DNA of 64,000 bases from JAWHTC01 sp032586155 (GCF_032586155.1 NZ_JAWHTC010000002.1:558001-622000); one strand, 5' to 3'. Positions 16,059-25,915 are shown, counted from the first letter of the stretch. A program made the numbers and translations. Notes: generated from the letters alone by a model not told the origin.

Positions 16059-16886
16059 TCAGCTCAGCCAGCGCTTCCGGCGACGGTAGGAACGTACGTC
16101 ACGGAACGATTTGCGGCCCTCGTCGGACATGCCGAGGTAGAACTCCTTGACGTCCGGGTTCTCGCGCAGGTCGGCGGCAGGGCCGTCCATCACCACCCGG
16201 CCGCTTTCCAGGATATAGCCATAGTTGGCAAAGCGCAGCGCCACGTTGGTGTTCTGTTCGGCCAACAGGAAGGTCACCCCTTCCTTTTCGTTCAGGTCTT
16301 TGACGATGCCGAAAATCTCTTCCACCAGCTGCGGTGCAAGGCCCATTGACGGTTCGTCCAGCAAAATGGTTTCCGGTTTGGACATCAACGCCCGACCAAC
16401 GGCAACCATCTGCTGTTCGCCACCCGACGTATATCCCGCCTGACTGCGACGGCGTTCCTTGAGGCGTGGGAAATAAGTATAGACCATCTCCAAATCGGCG
16501 CTTACTGCGCCACCACCATCGCGACGGGTATAGGCGCCAGTCATCAGGTTTTCTTCAACGGTCAAGTGTTCAAAGCAATGGCGGCCTTCCATCACCTGGA
16601 TCACACCACGTTTGACCAATTCGGCCGGATCGCGTTCGGCAATATCTTCGCCACGATAGGTGATCGTGCCCTTTGTCACCTCCCCGCGTTCAGAATGCAG
16701 CAGGTTGGAAATGGCCTTGAGCGTGGTGGTCTTGCCCGCGCCGTTGCCACCCAGCAGGGCCGTGATGCCACCCTTGGGCACTTTCAGGCTGACGCCCTTC
16801 AGCACAAGGATCACGTGGTTGTAGATCACCTCGATGTTGTTGACCTCGAGAAGGGTCTCTTGGGCGGTTTCACCGGCGTCCAGCAT
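16059..16886 (-). CDS. Branched-chain amino acid-type ABC transporter ATPase, LivF-like
   Basis: A 275-residue nucleotide-binding subunit. Walker A GGNGAGKTT, signature SGGEQQMVAVGRAL, Walker B ETILLDEPSMGLAP and an H-loop position occupied by EQNTNVAL as in LivF. The C-terminal 25 residues (YLGMSDEGRKSFRDVRSYRR) are longer than classical LivF, as in the HAAT clusters that include an acyl-CoA ligase. It is the last gene of the minus-strand transport operon, following the binding protein. Confidence 0.93.
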   Translation of the reverse strand: MLDAGETAQETLLEVNNIEVIYNHVILVLKGVSLKVPKGGITALLGGNGAGKTTTLKAISNLLHSERGEVTKGTITYRGEDIAERDPAELVKRGVIQVMEGRHCFEHLTVEENLMTGAYTRRDGGGAVSADLEMVYTYFPRLKERRRSQAGYTSGGEQQMVAVGRALMSKPETILLDEPSMGLAPQLVEEIFGIVKDLNEKEGVTFLLAEQNTNVALRFANYGYILESGRVVMDGPAADLRENPDVKEFYLGMSDEGRKSFRDVRSYRRRKRWLS

Positions 16887-16919
16887 CTGGGGACCTCATT
16901 CAAATCTCGTTTTGTGGTC

Positions 16920-16944
16920 CCCCGGCCAGGTGTCCCGGCCGGGG
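16920..16944 (-). terminator. Hairpin between binding-protein gene and livF-like gene
   Basis: CCCCGGCC (16920-16927) pairs with GGCCGGGG (16937-16944). No T-run follows on the minus strand. Such hairpins often protect the abundant binding-protein mRNA or partly terminate, lowering expression of the ATPase downstream (inference). Confidence 0.5.
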
Positions 16945-16957
16945 AATTCGGTTACGC

Positions 16958-18241
16958 TTACTTACAGTTCGGCGCGATGTTGTTTTCGGCAGCGTAGGCT
17001 TCCGAGTCCTCTTTGATCAGAGCGTCAATGACTTCCGCATCGGTGGGTTGGAAGTCAGAAACCAGCGACCAAGTCTTCGCTGTCGCATCCCACTGGGCGA
17101 CACCAACAAGACCTGAACCACCGTGATTTTCACAGCTCACTTGGAACGAAGGGCCAAAGCCCGGCATGCCAATTGAAGCCATGCGTTCTTCGGTGATGTT
17201 CAGGCTTTCCATGGCATTACGCACATCACCAGCAGTGATGTCGGCCTTACCGGTTGCAGCTTGCGCATCCTTGATGGCTTCCGCAGCAAGCATGGCCGCA
17301 TAGATACCACGGTTGTAGAGCACTGTGCCGACCTGATCGCCCGCACCAGCGGTTTTTCCAGCATCAACAACATACTTCTGGATGTCGTCGAAAACCGGGT
17401 AGTCACTACCCACCGCATGGAACGTGATGGCTTTATAACCGTTGGCTGCGTCGCCTGCTGGCAGCACGTCATGCTGTGCACCCGACCACCAGACACCGAT
17501 GAAGTTTTCCATGTTAAAACGGATATTGGCGGCTTCCTGGATGGCAACCTGGTTCATCACGCCCCAGCCCCACATCGTGACATAGTCCGGACGTTCGCGG
17601 CGGACTTGCAGCCATTGCGATTTCTGCTCTTGGCCAGGGTGGTCAACAGGCAGCAGGCTCAGTTCGAAACCATGCTTCTCGGCCAAAGCTTCGAGTGTCC
17701 GGATCGGCTCTTTGCCGAAAGCGGAGTTGTGATAGACCAGAGCCAGTTTTTTGCCTTTGATATCACCGTTGTTGATTTCCAACAGGTAGTTCACCACACC
17801 CGAGGCACCGTTCCAGTAGTTGCCCGGATAGTTAAACACGTGGCTGAACACATTGCCGTTGGCGGCAGACGTCCGACCATAACCCATGGTGTGAATCGGG
17901 ATATCGTCCACAGTCGCCTTGGGGATGATCTGATAGGTAATACCGGTCGAAAGCGGTTGATAAATCAGCGCGCCTTCACCCTTGGTCGCCTCGTAGCATT
18001 CAACACCTTTCTCGGTGTTATAGCCGGTTTCACATTCGATCATCTTGATCGGAGCGCCACCGATACCACCGTCACGCTCGTTAAGCAGGGTGAAATAGTC
18101 GGCATAGCCGTCGGCAAAGGGAATGCCGCCAGCAGCATACGGGCCGGTACGATAGCTCAGCGACGGAATAACGAGATCCGCCAACACCGGGCCTGCCGCC
18201 ATAATGGCACCCAGGGCCATTGTTGCAAGTTTCATCTTCAT
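16958..18241 (-). CDS. ABC transporter periplasmic substrate-binding protein (liv/HAAT type)
   Basis: A 427-residue secreted protein, start ATG 18241 preceded by GGAGAAA. Signal peptide MKMKLATMALGAIMAAGPVLA. The mature part is a type I binding protein (SYRTGPYAAGGIPFADGYAD, ECETGYNTEKGVECYEATKG, ALVYHNSAFGKEPI). Ligands of this class include branched-chain amino acids, amides, urea and aromatic acids; the specific ligand is unknown. Pairing with an acyl-CoA ligase suggests a carboxylic-acid substrate (inference). It lies between the permease and ATPase genes. Confidence 0.92.
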   Translation of the reverse strand: MKMKLATMALGAIMAAGPVLADLVIPSLSYRTGPYAAGGIPFADGYADYFTLLNERDGGIGGAPIKMIECETGYNTEKGVECYEATKGEGALIYQPLSTGITYQIIPKATVDDIPIHTMGYGRTSAANGNVFSHVFNYPGNYWNGASGVVNYLLEINNGDIKGKKLALVYHNSAFGKEPIRTLEALAEKHGFELSLLPVDHPGQEQKSQWLQVRRERPDYVTMWGWGVMNQVAIQEAANIRFNMENFIGVWWSGAQHDVLPAGDAANGYKAITFHAVGSDYPVFDDIQKYVVDAGKTAGAGDQVGTVLYNRGIYAAMLAAEAIKDAQAATGKADITAGDVRNAMESLNITEERMASIGMPGFGPSFQVSCENHGGSGLVGVAQWDATAKTWSLVSDFQPTDAEVIDALIKEDSEAYAAENNIAPNCK

Positions 18242-18315
18242 CGGGTTTCTCCTCCCATGGTTATTTCCGATGTGTTCCGGGGGTATCCCCGAATTTAGTA
18301 ATGGTCGCCCCCACC

Positions 18316-19425
18316 TCAGTGCGGGAACGGCCACAGTCTCAGTTTCTCTTTCGCGACGCGCCACAGCTGCGCAAGACCATGCGGCTCGGCAATTAGGAAG
18401 ATTACAATCAGGGCGCCCACGATAACAAACTCGAGGTGCGCCGCAATATCCGTCGGCCAGCCTAAGGTGCCCACCAGCACGTTCTTCAGCAGAACCGGCA
18501 GCAAAACCAGAAAGGCCGCGCCCGCAAACGAGCCAAAGACCGAGCCCAGCCCGCCGATGATCACCATGAACAGCAGCAGGAAGGATTTCTGGATACCGAA
18601 CGCCTCGCCGACTTCCGCCGCGCCGAGGTAGACGGCAAAGAACAGCGCGCCAGCGATGCCGATATAGAACGAGCTGACTGCAAAGGCCGTCAGTTTGGCC
18701 TTGAGCGGATCCACCCCGATGATCTCGGCGGCGATGTCCATGTCGCGGATCGCCATCCATTTCCGACCGACACTACCACGGGTCAGGTTGCGGGCCACGA
18801 TGGCCAGCACCGTCACGAACACCAGGCAGAACAGATAGGTTGCCCAGGCGCTTGTTGCGGGGCCGGTCACGGCCACGCCAAACACACCGCGCTCGGGCGC
18901 GTTGATCTGCCCCGACGCCGAGTAATTGTAGGCCCATTCCCATTTGTTGAACAGCCAGACCAGGAAGAACTGCGCCGCCAGCGTGGCCACGGCAAGGTAG
19001 AACCCCTTGATCCGCAGACTGGGCAGTCCGAACAGCACGCCAACAAAGGCGGTGGTCAGACCGGCCAGGATGACCGAGAAGAAGATGTTGATCGGCGGCA
19101 GGGCATATTGCACTCCTCCGATCCAGATATCGATCCCCGTCATGAACTTGTAGCAGGCATAAGCGCCCACGGCCATGAACCCGCCCGAACCAAGGCTGAC
19201 CTGACCGGCATAGCCCACCAGGATATTCAGCCCGATCGCCGCGATGGCATAGATCAGGAACGGCAGGAAGATCGCGTTGACCCAATAGTCATTGAGCATG
19301 AATGGCACGATGGCAAACGCAAAGATCAGAACCGCATAGTAACGGTAGCGGTCGAATTTGATCGGGAATGTCTGCCCGTCGTCCTGATAGGAGGTTTTGA
19401 AATCTCCGGCCTCACGATAAAACAT
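18316..19425 (-). CDS. ABC transporter permease, LivM-like
   Basis: A 369-residue inner-membrane permease with about nine to ten helices. Family motifs include GYAGQVSLGSGGFMAVGAYA, LPSLRIKGFYLAVATLA and MVIIGGLGSVFGSFAGAAFL. An extra N-terminal stretch of about 35 polar residues (DFKTSYQDDGQTFPIKFDRY) precedes the first helix. Its ATG overlaps the stop of the 85-residue gene upstream as TGATG. Confidence 0.93.
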   Translation of the reverse strand: MFYREAGDFKTSYQDDGQTFPIKFDRYRYYAVLIFAFAIVPFMLNDYWVNAIFLPFLIYAIAAIGLNILVGYAGQVSLGSGGFMAVGAYACYKFMTGIDIWIGGVQYALPPINIFFSVILAGLTTAFVGVLFGLPSLRIKGFYLAVATLAAQFFLVWLFNKWEWAYNYSASGQINAPERGVFGVAVTGPATSAWATYLFCLVFVTVLAIVARNLTRGSVGRKWMAIRDMDIAAEIIGVDPLKAKLTAFAVSSFYIGIAGALFFAVYLGAAEVGEAFGIQKSFLLLFMVIIGGLGSVFGSFAGAAFLVLLPVLLKNVLVGTLGWPTDIAAHLEFVIVGALIVIFLIAEPHGLAQLWRVAKEKLRLWPFPH

Positions 19426-19682
19426 CAGGCGCTCTCCCCATTTGCATTCATTTCAAGATGCGATTTGTCGGCCCGGCTCGGGCGTTTCGCATATCCGGTG
19501 TTCTCGTTGTGGCGCACCAGTTGCAGATAGGCCCACATGCCCACTGCACCGCCCATGGCCGCCAGCACGGCCGCGGTGACCATCTGGGCGGAATTCCCCA
19601 CCTCCGAGGTCAGCGCGATATAGCCAAAGGCCCAGAACCCTGCCCACGCGATCACGTTGAGGATGGCAATCACCTTTGTCAT
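19425..19682 (-). CDS. Small two-helix membrane protein inside the liv-type operon
   Basis: An 85-residue protein with two hydrophobic helices (about 4-26 and 35-56) and a charged C-terminus ending SRADKSHLEMNANGESA. It sits between the LivH-like and LivM-like permeases, one base pair of overlap with the latter and two bases after the former, so it is co-translated with them. It may be an accessory subunit of this transporter type. No named family recognised. Confidence 0.7.
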   Translation of the reverse strand: MTKVIAILNVIAWAGFWAFGYIALTSEVGNSAQMVTAAVLAAMGGAVGMWAYLQLVRHNENTGYAKRPSRADKSHLEMNANGESA

Positions 19683-19684
19683 GC

Positions 19685-20686
19685 CTACACCCTCTCGATG
19701 ATCTTCTCGCCGAACAGACCCTGCGGCCTAAAGACGAGGAAGATCAGCGCCAGCACATAGGCGAACCAGTTTTCGGTTGCGCCGCCCACATAGGGACCAA
19801 CCGAAAATTCGAACAGTTTCTCACCAACACCGATGATCAACCCGCCAACGATGGCGCCCGGGATCGAGGTGAACCCGCCGAGCATCAGCACCGGCAGTGC
19901 CTTCAGCGCGATCAGCGACAGCGAGAACTGCACGCCTGACTTGGTGCCCCACATGATGCCCGCGACAAGTGCGACGAAGCCAGCGAGCGACCACACCATC
20001 ACCCAGATGAAGTTCAGGTTGATGCCAACCGACAGCGCCGCCTGGTGATCGTCGGCCACGGCACGCATAGCGCGGCCCTGTTTTGTGTACTGCGAGAATA
20101 GCACCAGCGCGATCACCATCACCGCGGCAATCACCGTGGCAATCAGGTCCAGCTGATCGAGGAAGAAGCCATAGAAGTTCTCGTTCCCCATGCCCATCCA
20201 CTGGGTATTTTCCTCGATCCAGAAGCTGCCGCCCTGAGGCAGGCCCACATCAAGCGTCTTGATGTCTGATCCCCACATCAGGTCAGCCACCCCTTCAAGG
20301 AAATAGGCCAGACCGATGGTCGCCATGAACAGAATGATCGGCTCCTGACCGACAAGGTGTTTAAAGACGAACCGCTGCACCAACCAGGCAAATCCGATCA
20401 TCACCACGACGGTGAAGACGATCGCCAAAATCGCTGGGATATGCCAGCCAAAGTGGTGAATCTTGGTGCCGAAAACGGCGTTGATCAGGTGGGCAAAGGG
20501 CACCTGCCCGACCATGATCCCATGCAGGGTCATCGCCGCGAACAGCGCCATAACACCCTGAGCATAATTGAAGATGCCCGACGCCTTGTAGATCAACACG
20601 AACCCCAGCGCCACGAGCGCATAGAGAACGCCCGCCATGAGACCGTTGAGGAAAACCTCGGTGCCGAAAAGAAGTGAATCAGGCAT
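19685..20686 (-). CDS. ABC transporter permease, LivH-like
   Basis: A 333-residue permease with about eight to nine helices. LMAGVLYALVALGFVLIYKA followed by SGIFNYAQGVMAL is the LivH start; AMRAVADDHQAALSVGINL and GFTSIPGAIVGGLIIGVGEK are the cytoplasmic-loop and late signatures. It forms the translocation channel with the LivM-like subunit. It follows the LivG-like gene by 41 bases. Confidence 0.93.
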   Translation of the reverse strand: MPDSLLFGTEVFLNGLMAGVLYALVALGFVLIYKASGIFNYAQGVMALFAAMTLHGIMVGQVPFAHLINAVFGTKIHHFGWHIPAILAIVFTVVVMIGFAWLVQRFVFKHLVGQEPIILFMATIGLAYFLEGVADLMWGSDIKTLDVGLPQGGSFWIEENTQWMGMGNENFYGFFLDQLDLIATVIAAVMVIALVLFSQYTKQGRAMRAVADDHQAALSVGINLNFIWVMVWSLAGFVALVAGIMWGTKSGVQFSLSLIALKALPVLMLGGFTSIPGAIVGGLIIGVGEKLFEFSVGPYVGGATENWFAYVLALIFLVFRPQGLFGEKIIERV

Positions 20687-20727
20687 GTCCCGCGCCCCCG
20701 GTTTTCATTTTTGTTTCGAAGCGAAGA

Positions 20728-21552
20728 TCAATCATGTGCCACCCCCAAATAGGCGTCGATGACGTCCTGGTTGTTGCGCACTTCGTCCGGCGTGCCGTCG
20801 CCGATCTTCTTGCCGTAATCCATCACCACCACGCGGTCGGAAAGGTCCATGACCACGCCCATGTCGTGTTCGATCAGGGCGATGGTAGTGCCGAATTCGT
20901 CATTCACATCGAGGATAAAGCGGCTCATGTCCTCTTTCTCTTCGACGTTCATGCCCGCCATCGGCTCATCCAGCAGCAACAGGCTGGGCTGCGCCGCAAG
21001 GGCACGTGCCAGTTCGACCCGCTTTTTCAAACCATAAGGAAGACGTGCCACCGGAGTTTTCCGGATCGCCTGGATTTCCAGGAAGTCGATGACCCGTTCC
21101 ACCACTTCGCGGTTGGCAACCTCTTCGGCTTCGGCCTTGCCCTTCCAGATCGCTTGGGCAAACAGCCCGGTTTTCATGTGGTTCAGTCGCCCGGTCATGA
21201 CGTTGTCCAGCACACTCATACCCTCGAAAAGCGCGATGTTCTGGAACGTTCGAGCGATACCCTGGCGGGCTACCTCGTAAGGCTTCATCTGCGGACGTGG
21301 CGCGCCCTTGTACCAGACTTCACCCTCCTGCGGGATGTAGAACCCAGAGATCACGTTCAGCATCGAGGATTTACCGGCACCGTTCGGACCGATGATGGCG
21401 CGAATTTCCCCTTCACGGATGTCAAAGGAAATGTCGGTGATCGCCTTCACCCCACCAAACCGCAGGGTGATGTTCTTCATCTCCATCAGAACCGGGCCGA
21501 TCTTGCGACCGTCCTCAGTGGTGTAGCCTTCTGGGTTGCTCATATCGTTCAT
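20728..21552 (-). CDS. Branched-chain amino acid-type ABC transporter ATPase, LivG-like
   Basis: A 274-residue ATPase. Walker A GPNGAGKSSML, signature region LPYGLKKRVELARALAAQPS and Walker B LLLDEPMAGMN, then ALIEHDMGVVMDLSDRVVVM. It has an N-terminal extension of about 22 residues before the conserved ITLRFGG strand. ATG at 21552 overlaps the TGA of the acyl-CoA ligase as ATGA; an ATG three codons on is an alternative. Confidence 0.93.
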   Translation of the reverse strand: MNDMSNPEGYTTEDGRKIGPVLMEMKNITLRFGGVKAITDISFDIREGEIRAIIGPNGAGKSSMLNVISGFYIPQEGEVWYKGAPRPQMKPYEVARQGIARTFQNIALFEGMSVLDNVMTGRLNHMKTGLFAQAIWKGKAEAEEVANREVVERVIDFLEIQAIRKTPVARLPYGLKKRVELARALAAQPSLLLLDEPMAGMNVEEKEDMSRFILDVNDEFGTTIALIEHDMGVVMDLSDRVVVMDYGKKIGDGTPDEVRNNQDVIDAYLGVAHD

Positions 21553-23729
21553 TCTGCTGCTACCTTCTGGCTCACGGTCTGGACCTCGGCATCGCGGATA
21601 TCGAGCGTCGCGCTGATCGAACCCTTGCGACCATCCTCGTAGGTCACTTCGGTCGTGGTCGCAATCTTGTCCTCGCCGCCATACATCGCGTCGATGATGT
21701 CCTTGAACTTGTCCGCCACGATCACGCGGCGCACCTTGCGGGTCCGGGTCATCTCGCCATCATCGGCATCCAGTTCCTTGTGGAGCACAACAAAGCGGTG
21801 GATCTGACACCCCGACAGCATCGGATCATCGGCTACGGATTTATTCACCGTCTCCACGTGTTCCTGGATCGTGTCCAGAACCCGCGGATGCCCGGCCAAT
21901 TCCTGATAGGAGGCGTAACCGATGTTGTTGCGCTCAGCCCAGTTGCCCACCGCCGTCAGGTCGATGTTGATAAAGGCGGTGCAACGATCCTTGCCTGCGC
22001 CGAACAGCACGGCCTCCAGGATATCGGGATAGAACTTCAGCTTGTTCTCGACGTACTTGGGCGCGAACATGCTGCCATCGGCCATTTTGCCAACGTCCTT
22101 GGCCCGGTCGATGATCCGCAGATGGCCCGTGTCTTTCTCGAAGAAACCCGCATCACCTGTGGCGACCCAACCCTCGGGATCCTTGGTCGACGCGGTGCTT
22201 TCCGGGTTCTTGTAGTATTCGACAAAGGTGCCGGGCGAACGATAGAAAATTTCGCCGCTGTCCTCGATCTTGATTTCAACCTCGGGGGCGGGCACGCCGA
22301 CCGTGTCATTGCGCACTTCGCCATCGGGCTGGATGGTGATGAACACCGTCGCTTCGGTCTGACCGTAAAGCTGTTTCAGGTTGATCCCCAGCGAGCGATA
22401 GAACTCGAAAATCTCCGGCCCGATCGCCTCACCGGCGGTGTAGCCGACGCGCACACGGCTGAAGCCCAGCGTGTTTTTCAGCGGGCCATAGATCAGAACC
22501 TCACCCATGCGATACTTGAAATAGCTGCGCACAGGTTCAGGATAGAGGTTCAGCAGGATCGGGTCCTTGGCCTTGAAGTGATCGCGCGTGCGCACCGGAT
22601 GGCGCAGCCTGGCAAAGAACAGCCGGACCCAGTTTTCCACCAACGTCTCGACGGCGAAACCAACGCCCATCGAAAACTTCCAAATCTGCTTCAGACGCCG
22701 TTTCAGGTCGGGCTTGGCCAAGGACCGCTTGGGCATGCCGTATTTTTCACCTGCCGTCTTGGCGAAATCCATGAAGTGGTGGAACAGCGCATATTTCAGC
22801 GTACCGCTGTCCTCCATCCGGATCATCACGTTGGTCAGCTGGGTTTCGAACACCCGCGGCGGTGCGAAGTAATAGGTCGGGCCAATCTCGCGCAGATCGG
22901 TCATCATCGTGTCGGCCGACTCGGGGCAGTTGGTGCAGAACCCGGTCCAATAGGCTTGCCCGATGGCAAAGATGAAATCGCCAACCCAAGCCATCGGCAG
23001 ATAGGCGAGGATTTCGTCACCTGCTTCAAGGTTATCAAACTCGCTGGCGTTCTTGGCGCTCTGGATGATGTTTTGGTTCGATAGAACCACGCCCTTGGGC
23101 TTGCCGGTGGTGCCCGACGTGTAGAGCATCACGCATTGATCATCATAAGCCAGCTTCTCGCGACGGTCCTTCAGCTCCTGAATGAACTCGTCATAAGCAG
23201 CGCGACCCTGGTTCTGGATATGGCTGAATTCGTGCAGCGCGCGGTGGTCGTATTTCCGCAGGCCCCGCGGATCGATATAGATCATGTGCTCGAACTGGTG
23301 CAGGCGCTCCTGCACCTCGATCACCTTGTCGACCTGCTCCTGGTCCTCGACAACCGCAAAACGCGCGCCGCAATGCTCCAGCACATAGGCCATCTCTTCG
23401 GCGGCACTGTCATTGTAAAGCGGTACCGGAATGGCGCCCACGCTCTGCGCAGCAACCATCGACCAATAGAAATGCGGCCGGTTGCGCCCGATGATTGCGA
23501 TGAAATCGCCTTCGTTGACGCCGAGATTGATCAGGCCCAGCGCAAGCGCCTCGATCTCTTTCTCGGCCTCGGCCCAGGTCCAGCTTTGCCAGATGCCGAA
23601 TTCCTTTTCGCGGTACGCGGCCTTGTTGCCGAACTCGCGCGCGTTACGCTGCAAAAGCGCCGGAATGGACTGAAGTCCACCGGCCGTGCCAGACGGTTCC
23701 ACCAAGTCTTGTCCTCCCTTTGTCCGCAT
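21549..23729 (-). CDS. Long-chain acyl-CoA synthetase-type AMP-binding protein
   Basis: A 726-residue ANL-superfamily enzyme that makes acyl-CoA from a carboxylic acid, ATP and CoA. P-loop MLYTSGTTGKPKGVVLSN lies near residue 205, QLYGQTEATVF in the middle, EGWVATGDAGFFE and LRIIDRAKDVGKMADGSMFA toward the end. It is longer than typical FadD (about 560) because of inserts after the P-loop region, as in eukaryote-like ACSL proteins. It is first in the minus-strand operon with the ABC importer, suggesting that imported substrate is activated on entry (inference). Confidence 0.92.
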   Translation of the reverse strand: MRTKGGQDLVEPSGTAGGLQSIPALLQRNAREFGNKAAYREKEFGIWQSWTWAEAEKEIEALALGLINLGVNEGDFIAIIGRNRPHFYWSMVAAQSVGAIPVPLYNDSAAEEMAYVLEHCGARFAVVEDQEQVDKVIEVQERLHQFEHMIYIDPRGLRKYDHRALHEFSHIQNQGRAAYDEFIQELKDRREKLAYDDQCVMLYTSGTTGKPKGVVLSNQNIIQSAKNASEFDNLEAGDEILAYLPMAWVGDFIFAIGQAYWTGFCTNCPESADTMMTDLREIGPTYYFAPPRVFETQLTNVMIRMEDSGTLKYALFHHFMDFAKTAGEKYGMPKRSLAKPDLKRRLKQIWKFSMGVGFAVETLVENWVRLFFARLRHPVRTRDHFKAKDPILLNLYPEPVRSYFKYRMGEVLIYGPLKNTLGFSRVRVGYTAGEAIGPEIFEFYRSLGINLKQLYGQTEATVFITIQPDGEVRNDTVGVPAPEVEIKIEDSGEIFYRSPGTFVEYYKNPESTASTKDPEGWVATGDAGFFEKDTGHLRIIDRAKDVGKMADGSMFAPKYVENKLKFYPDILEAVLFGAGKDRCTAFINIDLTAVGNWAERNNIGYASYQELAGHPRVLDTIQEHVETVNKSVADDPMLSGCQIHRFVVLHKELDADDGEMTRTRKVRRVIVADKFKDIIDAMYGGEDKIATTTEVTYEDGRKGSISATLDIRDAEVQTVSQKVAAE

Positions 23730-23857
23730 CTCGTTGCGGACGCCCCGTTTGCCACAGGGTGATTCTCCCGAGCTCCTAGGGTGCGGGTTTCAAGCTCGCC
23801 GTCAACTTTTGCTTCATGTTTTCCAGAATCTAACGAATTGTAACAGGTGAACACTTT

Positions 23858-23886
23858 GGATGCGGGGGACACGATTTCGCGCATCC
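23858..23886. repeat. Hairpin in the divergent control region
   Basis: GGATGCG (23858-23864) pairs with CGCATCC (23880-23886) around 15 bases. It sits in the 209-base gap between the acyl-CoA ligase operon and the kinase gene and could be an operator or a 5' leader hairpin of the kinase. No consensus regulator site is recognised. Confidence 0.35.
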
Positions 23887-23938
23887 CCCCTTTCCCATAA
23901 CGCCATCATGGTGCTACCCCAAAGCCCAAGGAGGCCGC

Positions 23939-25855
23939 ATGCACAAGCACCGCAGCGACACCACTGCCATGACCATGGCCGGGCTGAATCTCATTCAGCA
24001 GGCTCTGTCGATTTACGATCACGACCTGCGTCTCGTAGTGGCAAACCAGCGGTTCGAGGACATGTTCGCCCTTCCTCCCGAACTGGTCACTCCCGGTGCG
24101 TCGTTTGGTGAAACCATCCGCTTTCTCGCTACCCGGGGCGAATACGGCGCTGTCGATGATGTCGAACAATTCGTTCAGGACCGCATAGACTTGGCCTTGG
24201 CCTTCGAACCGCATTATCTGGAACGCGAAATGGCCAATGGTCGTTGGATATCGGTCGAAGGATCGCCGATTCCCGAAGGCGGCTGGGTCGCGGTCTATAC
24301 CGACATCACCGCCACCAAACGGGCCGAACAGTTGCTGCGTACACGCTCCGAGGAACTGTCCGAGAAACTGCTGACCCATGCCGAGGACCTGTCGGCTGCC
24401 AACCGCAAGCTCGCCTCGACCGTCACCGCGCTGGAAGAGGCCAAGCGCCAGTTGACCGAGGCCGAGGCCCGCGCCCGCCTGACCGCCGAGATGATGCCGG
24501 CTCACATCGCCCATGTCGGCCTCGACCGGCACTATACCTATTCAAACCGTCGGCTCAGCTCGGTGATGCCCGGCTCGCAGCCAGACCCGGTAGGGCAGCA
24601 CGCGGCGCAAGTGCTGGGCGAGCAACCCTGGTCGGTGATCGGCCCGGAACTCGACAAGGCCTACAAGGGCCGCGCCAGCGTGTTCGAATTCAACCACGAG
24701 CCCTCGTCGCGCCGCATCCGCGTGGCCCTGACACCCGATGACAGCACCGGTGGTGTCTATATCCTGTCGATGGACATCACCGAGGAAACCCAGACCCGCG
24801 CCGCCCTGCAACAGACCCGCCGGCGCGAGATCGCAGCCCAGATGATTTCCGGCCTGGCACATGATTTCTCGAACCTGTTGACCATTATCCTCGGCATGCA
24901 GTCACGCCTGCAACGCATGGAGTTGCGCGGGGATGCGGACGAGTTGATCACAGCCACGCTTTCGGCGGCCAAACGCGGCGGCGCGCTGCTCAATCGCATC
25001 GCGGACATGACCGGCGCCCGCGAGGTCACCCCGCGGGCCACCAATATCCGCGCCTTCCTGCGCGATTTCGAAACTCTGGCCAGCTCGGCGCTGCCACCAA
25101 ACGTCACGCTTGCCATCGATAACCGGATCGACACCGGCGCGTTGATGCTCGATTCGGGCATGTTGCAGGACAGCCTTTTGAACCTCGTTCTCAACGCCCG
25201 TGATGCCTGCGAAGGCTCCGGCGCCATTTCCCTAACCGCCCACTCGGTCCAGAACACATGGGTCGAATTCAGTGTCTGCGACACCGGCCCCGGATTCAGC
25301 CCTGAGGCATTGGAACACGGGTTCGAACCTTTTTTCACCACCAAGGGCGGCGAAGGTTCGGGGCTCGGCCTTGCGATGGTCTATGACATGACCAAGCTCG
25401 CCGGAGGCCGCGCCAGCCTCACCAATTGCGACAGCGGCGGGCAGGTGTCGTTACGCCTGCCCCTGCGTCCGGCTCCGCTACCCGTGGAACCCGGCCTTGT
25501 GCTCCTGGTTGAGGACAGCCCGGACCTGCGCGCCTCAATCCGCGACATGCTGATTGGGGCAGGCCATACTGTGATCGAGGCCGCATCCGTCGACGAGGCC
25601 CTGGCCCTAGCCCAGCAGATTCCCGACATCTCGCTTGTACTCTCGGACATCTCGCTCGAGGGCGAGGCCTCGGGCGTCGACTTGATCGACCGCTTGCCCG
25701 ACCCGCATCCGCCCTGTTTCTTAATGACTTCGCTGCCTAACAGCCACGATCTATTCTGCGCCGGGCAGGCCCGCGCCCCGATCCTCACCAAACCTTTCAC
25801 AGGTGACGAGCTCACCGCATTTCTGTCGACCCAACCCTCGCCTTCATCTGGCTAG
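23939..25855 (+). CDS. PAS hybrid sensor histidine kinase
   Basis: A 638-residue cytoplasmic kinase with no membrane helix. Two PAS-like domains (about 14-125 and 185-285) are joined by a coiled coil (130-185). The dimerisation box GLAHDFSNLL has its His at 308. The ATPase domain shows NLVLNARDAC, DTGPGFSPEA and EPFFTTKGGEGSGLGLAMVY. A C-terminal receiver domain (about 520-630) has LLVEDSPDLR and acceptor Asp in VLSDISL. It is divergent from the acyl-CoA ligase/ABC operon and upstream of an OmpR-like regulator, making that operon the likely target (inference). The PAS ligand is unknown. Confidence 0.92.
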   Translation: MHKHRSDTTAMTMAGLNLIQQALSIYDHDLRLVVANQRFEDMFALPPELVTPGASFGETIRFLATRGEYGAVDDVEQFVQDRIDLALAFEPHYLEREMANGRWISVEGSPIPEGGWVAVYTDITATKRAEQLLRTRSEELSEKLLTHAEDLSAANRKLASTVTALEEAKRQLTEAEARARLTAEMMPAHIAHVGLDRHYTYSNRRLSSVMPGSQPDPVGQHAAQVLGEQPWSVIGPELDKAYKGRASVFEFNHEPSSRRIRVALTPDDSTGGVYILSMDITEETQTRAALQQTRRREIAAQMISGLAHDFSNLLTIILGMQSRLQRMELRGDADELITATLSAAKRGGALLNRIADMTGAREVTPRATNIRAFLRDFETLASSALPPNVTLAIDNRIDTGALMLDSGMLQDSLLNLVLNARDACEGSGAISLTAHSVQNTWVEFSVCDTGPGFSPEALEHGFEPFFTTKGGEGSGLGLAMVYDMTKLAGGRASLTNCDSGGQVSLRLPLRPAPLPVEPGLVLLVEDSPDLRASIRDMLIGAGHTVIEAASVDEALALAQQIPDISLVLSDISLEGEASGVDLIDRLPDPHPPCFLMTSLPNSHDLFCAGQARAPILTKPFTGDELTAFLSTQPSPSSG

Positions 25856-25915
25856 AAAACATCAGGGGATGTGGGGGCTGCTCCTCTTCCGACCCCGCCA
25901 CCAAGGACCACGCTC

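Noticed and set aside
15061..16059. Long minus-strand reading frame (about 330 codons) opposite the duplicated-domain gene
   Set aside because: No recognisable domain; it mirrors the internal repeat of the plus-strand gene and has no ribosome site. GC-rich third positions produce such antisense frames.
21780..23084. Plus-strand frame of over 400 codons inside the acyl-CoA ligase gene
   Set aside because: The opposite strand encodes clear ligase motifs across the same interval; the product has no family pattern.
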